Positions 1-8,936 are shown, numbered from the stretch's first letter. The stretch is DNA of 64,000 bases from Rhodococcus ruber (GCF_027270735.1 NZ_JAPWIJ010000002.1:558001-622000), one strand, 5' to 3'. Notes: generated by a model not told the origin, from the sequence alone. Program-made: numbers and translations.

Positions 1-1961
1 CGAACGAGAGGGTAGCCACCGGCCACCACCTGCTTGCGCCTGCGTTCGCGGGCCGCCGGATCGCTGGGCACATCGGCCAACGTCTGATCGACCGGTCGGG
101 TCGACAGGCGCAGGTACGCCGAGGTGCCGTCGGGGCGGCCCAGCTTGCCGATACTGGCGAGCAATGTCCATTCGACGTCGATAGCGAAGGCGGGTTCGTA
201 CGAGATGCACCCCGGCTGCTCCAGACCGATCGATGGAGTCTTGATCGATTGGTGTGCACCACCTTCCGCGGCCAGCGTCACCCCGGATGGTGTGCCGACG
301 AGGATGGATTGCCCGCCGGCATAGATGCCGTACGACCACGGCTCGAGGGCGCGTTCGACGAACGGGTCGTACATCACCCCGATCGGGAACAACGGCTCAC
401 CCCACCGGCTCCACGTCGCGCCCAGTTCGCCCATCAGACCGACCAGATTGGTCTCTGCGATACCGAGTTCCATGTGTTGACCGGTGGGTCCCTCGCGCCA
501 ATGCATGATCGTCTCGGCGTCGTCGCCGAACCAATCGTGGCGTTCGGCCGAGGACCAGACACCGACCTTGTTCACCCAACCACCGAGGTTGGTAGTCGAG
601 CTGACATCGGGGCTGACCGTGACGACGCGACGTGCCGCATCAGGGGCATCGCGGGTCAGATCGATCAGGGTACGGCCGAGCGCGGCCTGCGTCGTTGCCG
701 TGCCCTTCGGAGTACGGCCGATGTCGGTGGGAACTGCGGGCGGGCGACTGATGGAGACCGGCTCGCGGCGCAGACGTTCCGCCACCTCGGTGCACAAACG
801 CCCGGCCGCACCGGCGTCGTCGAAGCGACCCCAGGGCGAGCCGGCGTTCGTGCCGAGACTGTCTGCGAGAGACGCATATTCCTCGACCGTCAACAGCGAG
901 GAATGGTTCTGGGGATGCCCCTGAGTGGGGAGTCCGAAGCCTTTGACCGTGTAGGCGATGATGACCGTGGGACGGGTGTCGTCGATCTGCGAGTAGGCCT
1001 CGCGCAGTGCGTCGAGATCGTGGCCACCGAGGTTGCGAATCGACTCGGTGAGCATCACGTCGTCCAGGTCGCCGATGAGCTCGGCGATCGCCGCGGAATC
1101 GGAACCGTTGCCGGGCAGTCGATCACGCAACTCGGACGCCGAGCAACGCAACAACCGCTGATACTCGGGATTGGGCATATCGAGGATGCGTCGACGCAGA
1201 GCGTCCCCTCCGGTGCGGGCGAAGAGGTTCTCGAGCAACCGCCCGAATCTGACGGTGATGACCTGCCACCCTGCGGCGTCGAACATCTTCTCGAGGCGAC
1301 GCGCGGCGATGTTCGGCACCACTCGGTCGAGCGACTGACGGTTGAGGTCGACGATCCAGACGATCTCGCCCAGCTCACCGATGCCGGGATCGATGACGGC
1401 CTCCCAGACGGCCCCCTCGTCGAGCTCGGCGTCTCCGACGAGGGAGTACTGCCGTCCCTGAAACGGACGCGTCGCGCTGGACGCGTCGCCGAAGGCCGAG
1501 TCGACGAAACGACGCGACATTGCACCCCAAATAGGGGCCGTCGCACCGATACCCACCGACCCGGTCGAGTAGTCGACGGTATCGGGATCCTTGGCGCGCG
1601 ACGGGTAGGACTGCAGACCGCCGTACGAACGCAGCGTCGTCAGATACTTCTCGTCCAACTCACCGAGAAGGTAGTTGATGGCGTGCAGCACCGGCGAGGC
1701 GTGCGGCTTGACCGACACTCGATCGCCTGCGCGGAGCTGCTCGAACCACAGCGAGGTCATGATGGTGACCATCGACGCGCACGAAGCCTGGTGCCCACCG
1801 ACTTTGAGCCCCGTCGGATTGGGTCGGATTCGGTTGGCGTGGTGGATCATCGATGTCGACAACCACAGCACGCGCTCGGAAATGTCGTGCAGCGTCTCGC
1901 GCCCACCGGTGCCCGAATCTCCGTCGGTCGAGTTGCCGGTGGACGGACTGAGGCTGGTCAT
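1..1961 (-). CDS. AceE/transketolase-like thiamine diphosphate enzyme (3' end outside window)
   Basis: Partial gene: 653 codons are visible and the C-terminus lies beyond base 1. It reads as a homodimeric pyruvate-dehydrogenase-E1 (AceE) or transketolase-like protein. The visible landmarks are GGHQAS near residue 55, a KPHASP stretch near 85, the thiamine diphosphate motif GDAELDEG at 176-183 paired with DLNRQSLDR at 205-213, and the start of the pyrimidine-binding domain (ELGIAETN) in the second half. The ATG is preceded by AGGAG eight bases upstream, which fixes the start. The TetR gene at 2200-2829 lies upstream on the same strand, about 240 bases away. The true substrate (pyruvate or another 2-oxo acid or ketose) cannot be told from the sequence. 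I am sure of the ThDP family and less sure of the reaction. Confidence 0.85.
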   Translation of the reverse strand, partial: MTSLSPSTGNSTDGDSGTGGRETLHDISERVLWLSTSMIHHANRIRPNPTGLKVGGHQASCASMVTIMTSLWFEQLRAGDRVSVKPHASPVLHAINYLLGELDEKYLTTLRSYGGLQSYPSRAKDPDTVDYSTGSVGIGATAPIWGAMSRRFVDSAFGDASSATRPFQGRQYSLVGDAELDEGAVWEAVIDPGIGELGEIVWIVDLNRQSLDRVVPNIAARRLEKMFDAAGWQVITVRFGRLLENLFARTGGDALRRRILDMPNPEYQRLLRCSASELRDRLPGNGSDSAAIAELIGDLDDVMLTESIRNLGGHDLDALREAYSQIDDTRPTVIIAYTVKGFGLPTQGHPQNHSSLLTVEEYASLADSLGTNAGSPWGRFDDAGAAGRLCTEVAERLRREPVSISRPPAVPTDIGRTPKGTATTQAALGRTLIDLTRDAPDAARRVVTVSPDVSSTTNLGGWVNKVGVWSSAERHDWFGDDAETIMHWREGPTGQHMELGIAETNLVGLMGELGATWSRWGEPLFPIGVMYDPFVERALEPWSYGIYAGGQSILVGTPSGVTLAAEGGAHQSIKTPSIGLEQPGCISYEPAFAIDVEWTLLASIGKLGRPDGTSAYLRLSTRPVDQTLADVPSDPAARERRRKQVVAGGYPLV

Positions 1962-2199
1962 GGCGGACACTCCTGAAATAGGCGACGAAAGATTGCATCG
2001 AACGGGAGAGACGGGACCGGATGGGGTCCCGTCCTTCCCTGAGGCAAGCGTTCGGATTACGAAGCGCCGAATCAGTCGCGTCGGTGATGCAACCGGCGTC
2101 AGTCGACCAGAGGCTCACGGCCTGCGCAATAGGAGTCGATCGCTTTGAGCATTCTGCGCAGTTTCGCAGTGCAGCGGCCTCGGTTTCTGGTCGTCCTGA

Positions 2200-2829
2200 T
2201 CACCGCGGTGGGGTGCTTCGTCGAGTCGCAGAATCAGTGACCGCCTCGAACGCGTCGACGATCAATGCAACCAACTCGTCGAGGTCGATGTCCGAGTTGT
2301 CGAAGAAGGTGTCGGCTGTTCGGTCGAGAAATCCGGTCCACCCGGAAATCGCAGCGACGACCAGCGGCGGCAACGGATCCTGGAGTTCGGCCAGGGCTGC
2401 AACCTGCCGCTCCCCCTCGGCGCGAGCCTGTCGGAGTGCACTCTCGACACCGGCCTCCCCGAATTCCTCCTCGCGCACCACCCGCAGGTAGAGCGCACGG
2501 TGATCCCTCAGAAATTCGATGTGTCGTCGGACGAAACCCTCCAGCCGCGTCCGGACCGTCTGCTCCTCGGGCTGCGGGCCCTGGGCATCGGACAACCTGC
2601 CCAGAACATCGGCCAGAGCTGCGTCCACCAGGCCCTGTTTGTCGGTGAAGTAGTAGAAGAGCAACCCGTGTGCCACACCGGCTCTGCGCGAGATCGCCGC
2701 CGCACTGATATCTGCACTGGCACCTTCGGAAATCAACTCGATCGCGGCGTCGATCAGCGCCTGGCGGCGATCACGACGTGGGCGAGCGCGCCGTGACTGC
2801 TCGGCATCGTCGACTTCGTTCGAAGGCAC
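2200..2829 (-). CDS. TetR/AcrR family transcriptional regulator
   Basis: A 209-residue regulator with the TetR plan. The helix-turn-helix is at about residues 20-65, with ISRRAGVAHGLLFYYF as the recognition region. A helical ligand-binding and dimerisation domain follows. The GTG start is placed by a TAGTCT hexamer ending six bases upstream, which fits a leaderless message. It is divergent from the NmrA-like gene at 2951 across a 121-base gap holding an inverted repeat at 2877-2907. It also lies upstream of the AceE-like gene on the same strand. It may control either neighbour and probably itself. The ligand is unknown. Confidence 0.88.
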   Translation of the reverse strand: MPSNEVDDAEQSRRARPRRDRRQALIDAAIELISEGASADISAAAISRRAGVAHGLLFYYFTDKQGLVDAALADVLGRLSDAQGPQPEEQTVRTRLEGFVRRHIEFLRDHRALYLRVVREEEFGEAGVESALRQARAEGERQVAALAELQDPLPPLVVAAISGWTGFLDRTADTFFDNSDIDLDELVALIVDAFEAVTDSATRRSTPPR

Positions 2830-2835
2830 GGCCCG

Positions 2836-2841
2836 AGACTA
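2836..2841 (-). promoter_or_regulatory. Candidate -10 element for leaderless tetR mRNA
   Basis: TAGTCT on the minus strand ends six bases before the GTG at 2829. This is the TANNNT-N6-start geometry repeated across the window, so transcription would begin at or next to the start codon. Confidence 0.5.
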
Positions 2842-2876
2842 ATGCAGATCGAGCAACCCTCTCGCGTCACCCTCTT

Positions 2877-2907
2877 GCGTTATATGCAGTCAATATGCAA
2901 TATTCGC
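2877..2907. promoter_or_regulatory. Candidate operator, interrupted inverted repeat
   Basis: GCG-N5-TGCA-N7-TGCA-N5-CGC is symmetric about its centre and lies between the divergent TetR and NmrA-like genes. Position and symmetry suit a TetR-dimer site. Binding by the product of 2200-2829 is inference. Confidence 0.45.
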
Positions 2908-2950
2908 AAACAAGCCGGGTTTCACCGTGCTCACTCACCAAGGAGGTCCG

Positions 2951-3931
2951 ATGATCACAGTCACCAGCGCTGCCGGCGGAGTCGGTCGACTGCTCGTTCG
3001 GCAACTCGCCGATCGGAGTGTGCCCATTCGCGCGGTCGTGAAGAACGAGAGCCAGGCCACGACCACTCGCCGCGACGGAGCAACCGAGGTCGTGGTGGGC
3101 GATCTACGTTCGCCCACGACGCTCGATACCGCCCTGGCCGGGGCCGACGTGCTCTATCACGCGGCACCGACCCAGGTCATAGACGAAAGACCGATCATCG
3201 AGCATCTGATTGCATCGGCACCCGCAAAGGGACTGCAGCACATCGTCTTCCATTCCGTCATCCATCCGAACCTGCATGAGCTGACGCACCATCATCAGAA
3301 GGACATCGCCGAGGGGCTGTTACGCGACAGCGGAATCCCCACCACCGTGCTCAGGCCGTCGCATTACATGCAGAACTACCTCGAAGTGTGGGAATTTCTG
3401 CAGGCGGGAGTCATGCCGTACCCGGTCTCGCCGGACAGCGTCATGGGTGTAGTCGATCTCGCCGACGTCGCCGAGGCCGCAGCGAACGTGCTGATCGACC
3501 CTTCACCGCACACCGGTCACACCTACGACCTGTCGACGGTCGAACTCACCCGCCACGAGATGGCACAGATCTGGTCACGCGTGTTGGGCCATCCGGTGAC
3601 CGCCATTCGGATCCCACCGTCGTCCCTGACGAACTCACTGAACGTGCTGCCCGCGCTCGCCTCGGTAGTCGTACATGCAGTGCGATCGACGAAACTGAAC
3701 TCGATCGGGCACCTCGTTCGCGGTGCACGGGCCGCATCGAACCCTCGCGACATGAAGAACTGGCCGGCCGATGCACGTCAGGCGTATCGCACGATGATGA
3801 CCCACTACGACGGGCACGGCCTACCGGCAGGAGACCTGACCACCCTGCCTGGTTTACTCGGACACGCACCCACCTCGTACGAGGAGTTCGCGCGCCGCTC
3901 CGCCGCCGAGTGCGGGCGCTGGCACCGATGA
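2951..3931 (+). CDS. NmrA-like NAD(P)-binding atypical SDR
   Basis: A 326-residue Rossmann-fold protein of the NmrA/atypical SDR type. It opens with a nucleotide-binding loop (TSAAGGVGRLLVRQL, residues 4-18) and has the family's VVVGDLRSPTTL and TVLRPSHYMQN segments. Members are redox sensors or NAD(P)H-dependent quinone or dihydroflavonol-type reductases. The ATG at 2951 has AGGAGGT four bases upstream and is preferred over an in-frame GTG at 2927. Its stop codon overlaps the ATG of the SDR at 3928, so the two are translationally coupled. The substrate is unknown. Confidence 0.85.
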   Translation: MITVTSAAGGVGRLLVRQLADRSVPIRAVVKNESQATTTRRDGATEVVVGDLRSPTTLDTALAGADVLYHAAPTQVIDERPIIEHLIASAPAKGLQHIVFHSVIHPNLHELTHHHQKDIAEGLLRDSGIPTTVLRPSHYMQNYLEVWEFLQAGVMPYPVSPDSVMGVVDLADVAEAAANVLIDPSPHTGHTYDLSTVELTRHEMAQIWSRVLGHPVTAIRIPPSSLTNSLNVLPALASVVVHAVRSTKLNSIGHLVRGARAASNPRDMKNWPADARQAYRTMMTHYDGHGLPAGDLTTLPGLLGHAPTSYEEFARRSAAECGRWHR

Positions 3932-4713
3932 GTCGCAACACTTTCCGGTACCGGCCTGGGCGCTCACTGATCACCGGTGCCAGTTCCGGAATCGGTGCCG
4001 AATTCGCCCGTGTGCTGGCCGCTCGCGGATCCGATCTGGTGCTCGTCGCACGACGGGAGGACCGCCTGACGGACCTGGCCGACGAGGTCGCATCGACCCA
4101 CGGCGTGCGCTGCAGAACAGTGCCCTGGGACCTGTCCCAGGAAGCGAGCGGCCGGAAGCTCCGTGAGATGGTCCCCGAACCCATCGACCTCGTCGTCAAC
4201 AACGCAGGATTTGCCGTCCAAGGACCGTTCGCCGACGGCGACGCCGACGACTTCGAGCGTCTCGTCGCCGTCGACATCAGAGCCGTGGTGGACATCTGTT
4301 CGGCGTTCCTCCCCGACATGATCGCCCGCAGAGCCGGCACCATCGTCAATGTCGCGAGCACGACGGCGTTCCAGCCTGTTCCGACCCTCGCGGTGTACGC
4401 GGCCGCCAAGGCATTCGTGCTGAGCTTCAGCCAGTCGCTGTGGTACGAATCAGCCCCACACGGAGTCAGAGTGTTCGCACTCAACCCGGGCCCCACCCAT
4501 ACCGAATTCTTCGACGTCATCGGCGACGCGGCCACAGCCGCGGGTACCTACCAGACACCGGCCGATGTCGTCGTGACTGCCATGACGGCACTCGACGCCA
4601 AACGGTCGCGGCCACAAGTTATTTCGGGACGCCGCAATTCACTTCAAGCGGCGGTGGCGGGTATCGTCCCCGCTCGAGTTCTACTACCGGCCATCGCACG
4701 AATGCTGCACTAG
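3928..4713 (+). CDS. Short-chain dehydrogenase/reductase
   Basis: A 261-residue classical SDR. Visible motifs are TGASSGIG near residue 16 (cofactor), NNAG near 92, the catalytic Ser in NVASTT and the YAAAK (YxxxK) active site. The residue after the second strand (ARR) suggests NADP(H) preference. It overlaps the preceding NmrA-like gene by four bases (ATGA), so the pair is one operon. Its TAG stop lies inside the presumed -10 region of the next gene. The substrate is not identifiable. Confidence 0.9.
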   Translation: MSRNTFRYRPGRSLITGASSGIGAEFARVLAARGSDLVLVARREDRLTDLADEVASTHGVRCRTVPWDLSQEASGRKLREMVPEPIDLVVNNAGFAVQGPFADGDADDFERLVAVDIRAVVDICSAFLPDMIARRAGTIVNVASTTAFQPVPTLAVYAAAKAFVLSFSQSLWYESAPHGVRVFALNPGPTHTEFFDVIGDAATAAGTYQTPADVVVTAMTALDAKRSRPQVISGRRNSLQAAVAGIVPARVLLPAIARMLH

Positions 4714-4725
4714 ACTGTCACGATC

Positions 4726-5442
4726 ATGGCCAGGGTCTCTCGATTCACACTCGCCGATCGCCGCGAAGCGGTGGCGCGGGCGTTCGGCGGCTCGGAAAGC
4801 CCAACGGCCGTCGCGGAATCACTGGGTATCCACACCACCACTCTGTATCGCTGGGCGGGTTCGTCGACCACAGACGAACCAGGACCCGCACCGGCGCGAC
4901 TCGTCGAGGCCACGCAAGAGTTGCTCAGACACGCCGACTACGCGGACATCACGATTGAAAGTGTCGCTGCCCGATGCGGTCTCGCACCACGAACAGCGTT
5001 CCACCATTTCCCGACCAAGCGTGAACTCTTCCAGGCCGCGGTGGACGACGCCGCCACCGTGTTGATCGAACACATCCACGAGCGATCGACGGACGCCACC
5101 TGGCCGGAAACCCCACTGCAGCAACTGCAGACATTTCTCCGAATCGCCGCGGAGAGCATCTACGACACACCGCGCACGCACGTGCTGTTCCGCAATCTCG
5201 GAGTCCCGAAATCAGAAGGTACGGCCGAGCACTGGCACGACAGCTTCGTTGCCGCCATCACCGAATTGCTTCGCTCCGCTGCCGAAGCAGGACAGATCGA
5301 CGACGCCACCGACCTGTCCGCCGCAGCTCGGCTACTCACCGGCGCCATGCGCGGCATCCACACCGCAGTGTTCGACGGAGCCGACACCCAGACCGCGCTG
5401 ATGCTCGTCGGGCATGTTCACCTCCTGATCCCACCCGCCTGA
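4726..5442 (+). CDS. TetR-type regulator with an additional N-terminal helix-turn-helix
   Basis: A 238-residue protein with two DNA-binding-like segments. Residues about 10-45 resemble a transposase/Hin-type HTH (SPTAVAESLGIHTTTLYRW). Residues about 58-105 form a normal TetR HTH (IESVAARCGLAPRTAFHHFP). The remainder is the all-helical TetR effector domain. TetR proteins normally have only one HTH, so this layout is uncommon. TAGACT at 4711-4716 lies nine bases before the ATG and contains the stop codon of the upstream SDR, so the message may be nearly leaderless. The tandem palindromes at 5492-5523, just downstream and ahead of the VOC-FAH-monooxygenase operon, are the most likely target. Confidence 0.85.
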   Translation: MARVSRFTLADRREAVARAFGGSESPTAVAESLGIHTTTLYRWAGSSTTDEPGPAPARLVEATQELLRHADYADITIESVAARCGLAPRTAFHHFPTKRELFQAAVDDAATVLIEHIHERSTDATWPETPLQQLQTFLRIAAESIYDTPRTHVLFRNLGVPKSEGTAEHWHDSFVAAITELLRSAAEAGQIDDATDLSAAARLLTGAMRGIHTAVFDGADTQTALMLVGHVHLLIPPA

Positions 5443-5491
5443 CCTGAACAGGCCACCCGACGTCGGTCACCATTCGGCGTCCACAATTTAC

Positions 5492-5523
5492 TGACTATCA
5501 GTCAAATTATTGACTGACAGTCA
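5492..5523. promoter_or_regulatory. Tandem TGACT-N3-AGTCA palindromes (operator)
   Basis: Two perfect 5-3-5 palindromes, at 5492-5504 and 5511-5523, have centres 19 bases apart, about two helical turns, so both face the same side of the DNA. The second overlaps the -35 hexamer of the operon promoter. This is a typical repressor layout; the adjacent TetR-type protein is the natural candidate. Confidence 0.7.
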
Positions 5524-5538
5524 AACAGTCCCTAATCT
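5510..5538 (+). promoter_or_regulatory. Sigma-A-type promoter of the VOC-FAH-monooxygenase operon
   Basis: TTGACT (5510-5515) and TAATCT (5533-5538) are separated by 17 bases, close to the vegetative consensus. The -35 is covered by the second operator palindrome. A start around 5545 would give a leader of about 30 bases containing AAAGG before the ATG at 5575. Confidence 0.65.
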
Positions 5539-5574
5539 GGACCACAATCCGCGATCACGACGAAAGGTCGATTC

Positions 5575-6210
5575 ATGAGCGCAACGGAAGATGCACCAAC
5601 GGTCACGACGCCACGGATCGCGCCCGACTACATCGCGCACTGGGTCGTGAAGTCCGCTCGCACCGACGAGATGGTGCGCTGGTACGGCACGGTGTTCGGT
5701 GCCGAGATCGCCTACCAGGACGACGAGATCACGTTCTTGACCTGGGACGACGAGTCGCACCGACTCGCGATCATCGCCGTGCCCAAGCCGGTGAAGTTCC
5801 TGTTCCCCTTCGCCAAGCTGCGGCGCAAGGCCTACGGCATCGACCACATCGCGTTGACCTTCGTCTCGCTCGAACGACTGCTGGAGAACTACGTCCGACT
5901 CAAGCGCCTGGGCATCCTTCCGGTGTGGTCCATCAACCACGGACCCACGATCTCGCTCTACTACGAGGACCCCGACGGTGTTCGGCTCGAGTTCCAGGTG
6001 GAGAACTTCGACGCGGAGAACACCGCGGCCTTCTTCTTCACCGAGGAATTCGCGCGCAATCCCATCGGCGTCAACATCGACCCCGACTACCTCCTCAGCC
6101 GGCTCCGCAACGGAGCGACCCACGAGGAACTGCGCCAGCGCGAAGCAGGAACCAGGCCCGGCCGGCCGGTGGTCGCCAACAAGAAGACCATCACACCGAA
6201 GACTATGTAG
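5575..6210 (+). CDS. VOC-family (glyoxalase/extradiol dioxygenase-like) protein
   Basis: A 211-residue protein with one vicinal-oxygen-chelate domain. Probable metal ligands are His in IAHWVVKS (near 22), His in GIDHIAL (near 90) and Glu in RLEFQVE (near 140). A C-terminal extension of about 50 basic residues follows. Family members are extradiol-type dioxygenases, isomerases or lyases. It is first in a three-gene operon with a fumarylacetoacetate hydrolase family protein and a flavin monooxygenase. A ring hydroxylation, oxygenation and hydrolysis sequence on an aromatic or enol substrate is therefore plausible. The exact reaction is unknown. Confidence 0.85.
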   Translation: MSATEDAPTVTTPRIAPDYIAHWVVKSARTDEMVRWYGTVFGAEIAYQDDEITFLTWDDESHRLAIIAVPKPVKFLFPFAKLRRKAYGIDHIALTFVSLERLLENYVRLKRLGILPVWSINHGPTISLYYEDPDGVRLEFQVENFDAENTAAFFFTEEFARNPIGVNIDPDYLLSRLRNGATHEELRQREAGTRPGRPVVANKKTITPKTM

Positions 6211-6225
6211 GGGGGATCGAAAGGT

Positions 6226-7152
6226 ATGTCTGTCAACATCATTCGAACTGCGGACGGCTGGTGGCGCCTCGACGGCGACCAGGCCGTTCGGATCGACACC
6301 GCAGCCAAGAGCACCGGTGAACTACTGGCCGATCGCACGGCCATCGATGCCGCGTCCGGGGACGGGAAGGACGTCTCCGAACTCGAACTCGTCTCTCCGA
6401 TCACTGCCCCCTGCCGAGTGGTGGCGCAGCTGCTCAACTACCGATCACATGCCCTCGACACCGGAGCAGATCCGAATACCCTGCAGCCGACGTTTTTCCG
6501 GAAGTCCTCCGCGTCGATCAGTGGCCCGAACGATCCGATTCGGCAACCGCCGGAGGTGGCGCTGCTCGACTACGAGATCGAACTGGGTGTGGTGGTCGGT
6601 GCCGACATTCCCATCGGGACGACGGTGACCGACGACAATCTCGCGTCGTACGTGGCGGGGTTCGTCGTCGCCAACGATGTGTCGGCTCGGGAAATCCAAT
6701 TGACGAAAGTTCAGGTGTACGAAAGCAAGTCGTATCCCACCTTCACCCCACTCGGTCCTCGGTTGGTTCTTCTCGACAACGACGAACTGCGTCGACTGCC
6801 GGAGCTGCGAATGACGTTGGCGGTCAACGGCGAGATCCGTCAGGACCAGACCATCGGCGATGACCTCATCACCCCTCCCGCCGAGGCCTTCACCAGGCTT
6901 GCCCGTTTTCAGAACATGACCGCGGGCGATGTCCTGCTGACCGGAACGCCGATCGGCACCGCAATCTCGGCCCCACCCAAAGCAATCCAGAAGATCGGCG
7001 AGCTCGTTCCGCCGGCACTGAAATGGAAGTTCTTCTTCGCACGACAGGCCAAGAACCCGAAGTACCTCTCGGTCGACGACATCGTCACTGCCACCATCCG
7101 CACCCCGGACGGATCGATAGATCTGGGGACCCAGGAAACCGTCGTCCGATGA
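6226..7152 (+). CDS. Fumarylacetoacetate hydrolase family protein
   Basis: A 308-residue FAH-superfamily enzyme. The C-terminal catalytic domain shows the metal-binding core DYEIELGVVVG near residue 117, FVVANDVSARE near 148 and the family signature GDVLLTGTPIGTA near 235. Such enzymes hydrolyse C-C bonds in fumarylacetoacetate or acylpyruvates, or act as hydratases or decarboxylases in meta-cleavage pathways. It starts 15 bases after the VOC gene, behind GGGGG, and overlaps the monooxygenase start by four bases (ATGA). This supports one transcript and one pathway. Confidence 0.9.
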   Translation: MSVNIIRTADGWWRLDGDQAVRIDTAAKSTGELLADRTAIDAASGDGKDVSELELVSPITAPCRVVAQLLNYRSHALDTGADPNTLQPTFFRKSSASISGPNDPIRQPPEVALLDYEIELGVVVGADIPIGTTVTDDNLASYVAGFVVANDVSAREIQLTKVQVYESKSYPTFTPLGPRLVLLDNDELRRLPELRMTLAVNGEIRQDQTIGDDLITPPAEAFTRLARFQNMTAGDVLLTGTPIGTAISAPPKAIQKIGELVPPALKWKFFFARQAKNPKYLSVDDIVTATIRTPDGSIDLGTQETVVR

Positions 7153-8936
7153 GCACTTCGATCGTCATCATCGGTGCCGGACCGGCCGGTACCACCGCAG
7201 CGCTTCTGCTGGCACGCAGAGGTATTCGCACGGTGCTACTCGAACGTCGAACGAGCCCGCTGTTCCATCCGGCCGCGCACGTCATCAATGCCCGGACGCT
7301 GGAAATCTGGAACGAGTACAGCCCCGAATTGGCCGAGTCGATAGCAGCGATGTCGCCTCCGCACGAACAGGTCAACTTGATCAGTTGGTACGGCGACCTG
7401 GCCGATGAGGCAATCGGCTCGATCGATCTGCTGTCCGACCCCGAACGCAAAGCCGTAGTGGAAAGCCAAAGCCCCTACATGGTCTCGCACATCGGCCAAC
7501 ACATTCTGATGCCCGCGCTGTGGGACGCTGTCGACGCCGAACCGCTGATCGAATTTCGCCGCGGTGTCTCCGTCGAATCGGTCGAATCGAACTCCGGTGA
7601 CGCGCGCGTCGCCTTCCGCACCGTGACGGGTGACGCCGCCGAAGTACGTGCGCCGTACGTCCTCGCCTGCGACGGTGCCAACAGCGCGACCCGCGACGCG
7701 GCCGGGGTATCGCTGACCGGGCCGGTACTCGCCAACATGGGCAGTGCGTTCTTCACCTCGACGACACTGTTTCCCGACGACGCGCGTCCGCTGCTGAGTT
7801 GGATCTACACCCCGGACCTGTGCGGAGTACTCATCTCGCACGCCGATCACCGCTACATCCTGATGACGGCGTATCTGCACCCAGCGCAGGAGATCGCCAG
7901 GAACGGCCGACGCTTCTGGGAGAAGACACTGCCGAAGGTGTTGGGAACGAATGATTTCGAGCTCGAATCGACAGGTACGTGGGTGATGACCTCGCAGACT
8001 GCCGACGCCTTCCGCCGCGATCGTCTGTTGTTGCTGGGCGATGCCGCCCACCGCTTTCCGCACACCGGCGGCTTCGGACTCAATTCCGGAGTGCAGGATG
8101 CTCACAACCTGGCGTGGAAGCTCGACGCCGTGCTCTCGGGAACATCTGCTCCGACGCTTCTCGACACCTACGACACCGAGCGCCGCCCCGTGGTGGAGAA
8201 GTTCGCCCAGCAGAGCGTCGCCAACCACTTCCGCATGGACGACATCGGGAAGCGGGTGGGAATCACCAACGCCATGCTGGCAAAAGCAACTCAGTCCATG
8301 GGACGGGCACCGCTGAACAAGGTTCCGGGCCGACTGATCGCGCCTGTCGCGGCCGCGGCGACACGCAAGCAGATGAGCCGGTCGCGAAGCCTGCGCCCGG
8401 ATGCCCCTGGGTCCGCGACACTCCGCGCCGAGATCGCGGCGGCAATTCCCCTGCAGCTGGAGCATTTCGTCTCCACCGGTCTGCAATTCGGCTATCTCTA
8501 CGACAGCCCACTGGTTGCCCAGGACGCGTCGCCGAAGCCCACAGAGGACGTGGTCGATTACGTGCCCACCACCTACCCCGGTGCGCGGATGCCGCACGCC
8601 CTTCTCGGCATCGACGATCGACTCGTGTCTCCGCACGACCTGTTGGACCCGAACATGCTGTCGCTCTTCACCTTCGCAGGCTCAGACTGGGCACCGGTTG
8701 TGAAGGGACTCGGTGACATACGCCCCGGTATCACGCTCGTCGGTGTAGACGCACCTGTCGGAGCCGATCGCGACGAATTGATATCGCTGTACGAGGTGGG
8801 CGAAACCGGAGCGATTCTCGTCCGCCCCGACGGTCACGTTGCGTGGCGCACCTCAGATTCGGCTACGGAAGCGCAGACCTCGCTGACGGATTTTCTCGGC
8901 GAACGATGGGGGAAGTACTACGCCGAGACCATCTGA
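7149..8936 (+). CDS. FAD-dependent aromatic monooxygenase (PheA/TfdB/MhpA type)
   Basis: A 595-residue class A flavoprotein monooxygenase. The FAD/NAD motifs are IIGAGPAGTTAALLLARRG from residue 7, the DG motif LACDGANSATRD near 175 and the GD motif LLLLGDAAHRFPHTGGFGLN near 295. A C-terminal thioredoxin-like domain completes the usual length of phenol hydroxylase-like members. It should hydroxylate a phenolic or related ring in the cytosol using NAD(P)H and oxygen. It is the last gene of the operon that begins at 5575. The substrate cannot be named from the sequence. Confidence 0.9.
   Translation: MSTSIVIIGAGPAGTTAALLLARRGIRTVLLERRTSPLFHPAAHVINARTLEIWNEYSPELAESIAAMSPPHEQVNLISWYGDLADEAIGSIDLLSDPERKAVVESQSPYMVSHIGQHILMPALWDAVDAEPLIEFRRGVSVESVESNSGDARVAFRTVTGDAAEVRAPYVLACDGANSATRDAAGVSLTGPVLANMGSAFFTSTTLFPDDARPLLSWIYTPDLCGVLISHADHRYILMTAYLHPAQEIARNGRRFWEKTLPKVLGTNDFELESTGTWVMTSQTADAFRRDRLLLLGDAAHRFPHTGGFGLNSGVQDAHNLAWKLDAVLSGTSAPTLLDTYDTERRPVVEKFAQQSVANHFRMDDIGKRVGITNAMLAKATQSMGRAPLNKVPGRLIAPVAAAATRKQMSRSRSLRPDAPGSATLRAEIAAAIPLQLEHFVSTGLQFGYLYDSPLVAQDASPKPTEDVVDYVPTTYPGARMPHALLGIDDRLVSPHDLLDPNMLSLFTFAGSDWAPVVKGLGDIRPGITLVGVDAPVGADRDELISLYEVGETGAILVRPDGHVAWRTSDSATEAQTSLTDFLGERWGKYYAETI

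Noticed and set aside
249..1976. Long plus-strand open frame (575 codons) at the window start
   Set aside because: It lies opposite the AceE-like gene, which has ThDP motifs and a ribosome site on the minus strand; the plus-strand translation is Arg/Gly/Asp-rich with no domain.
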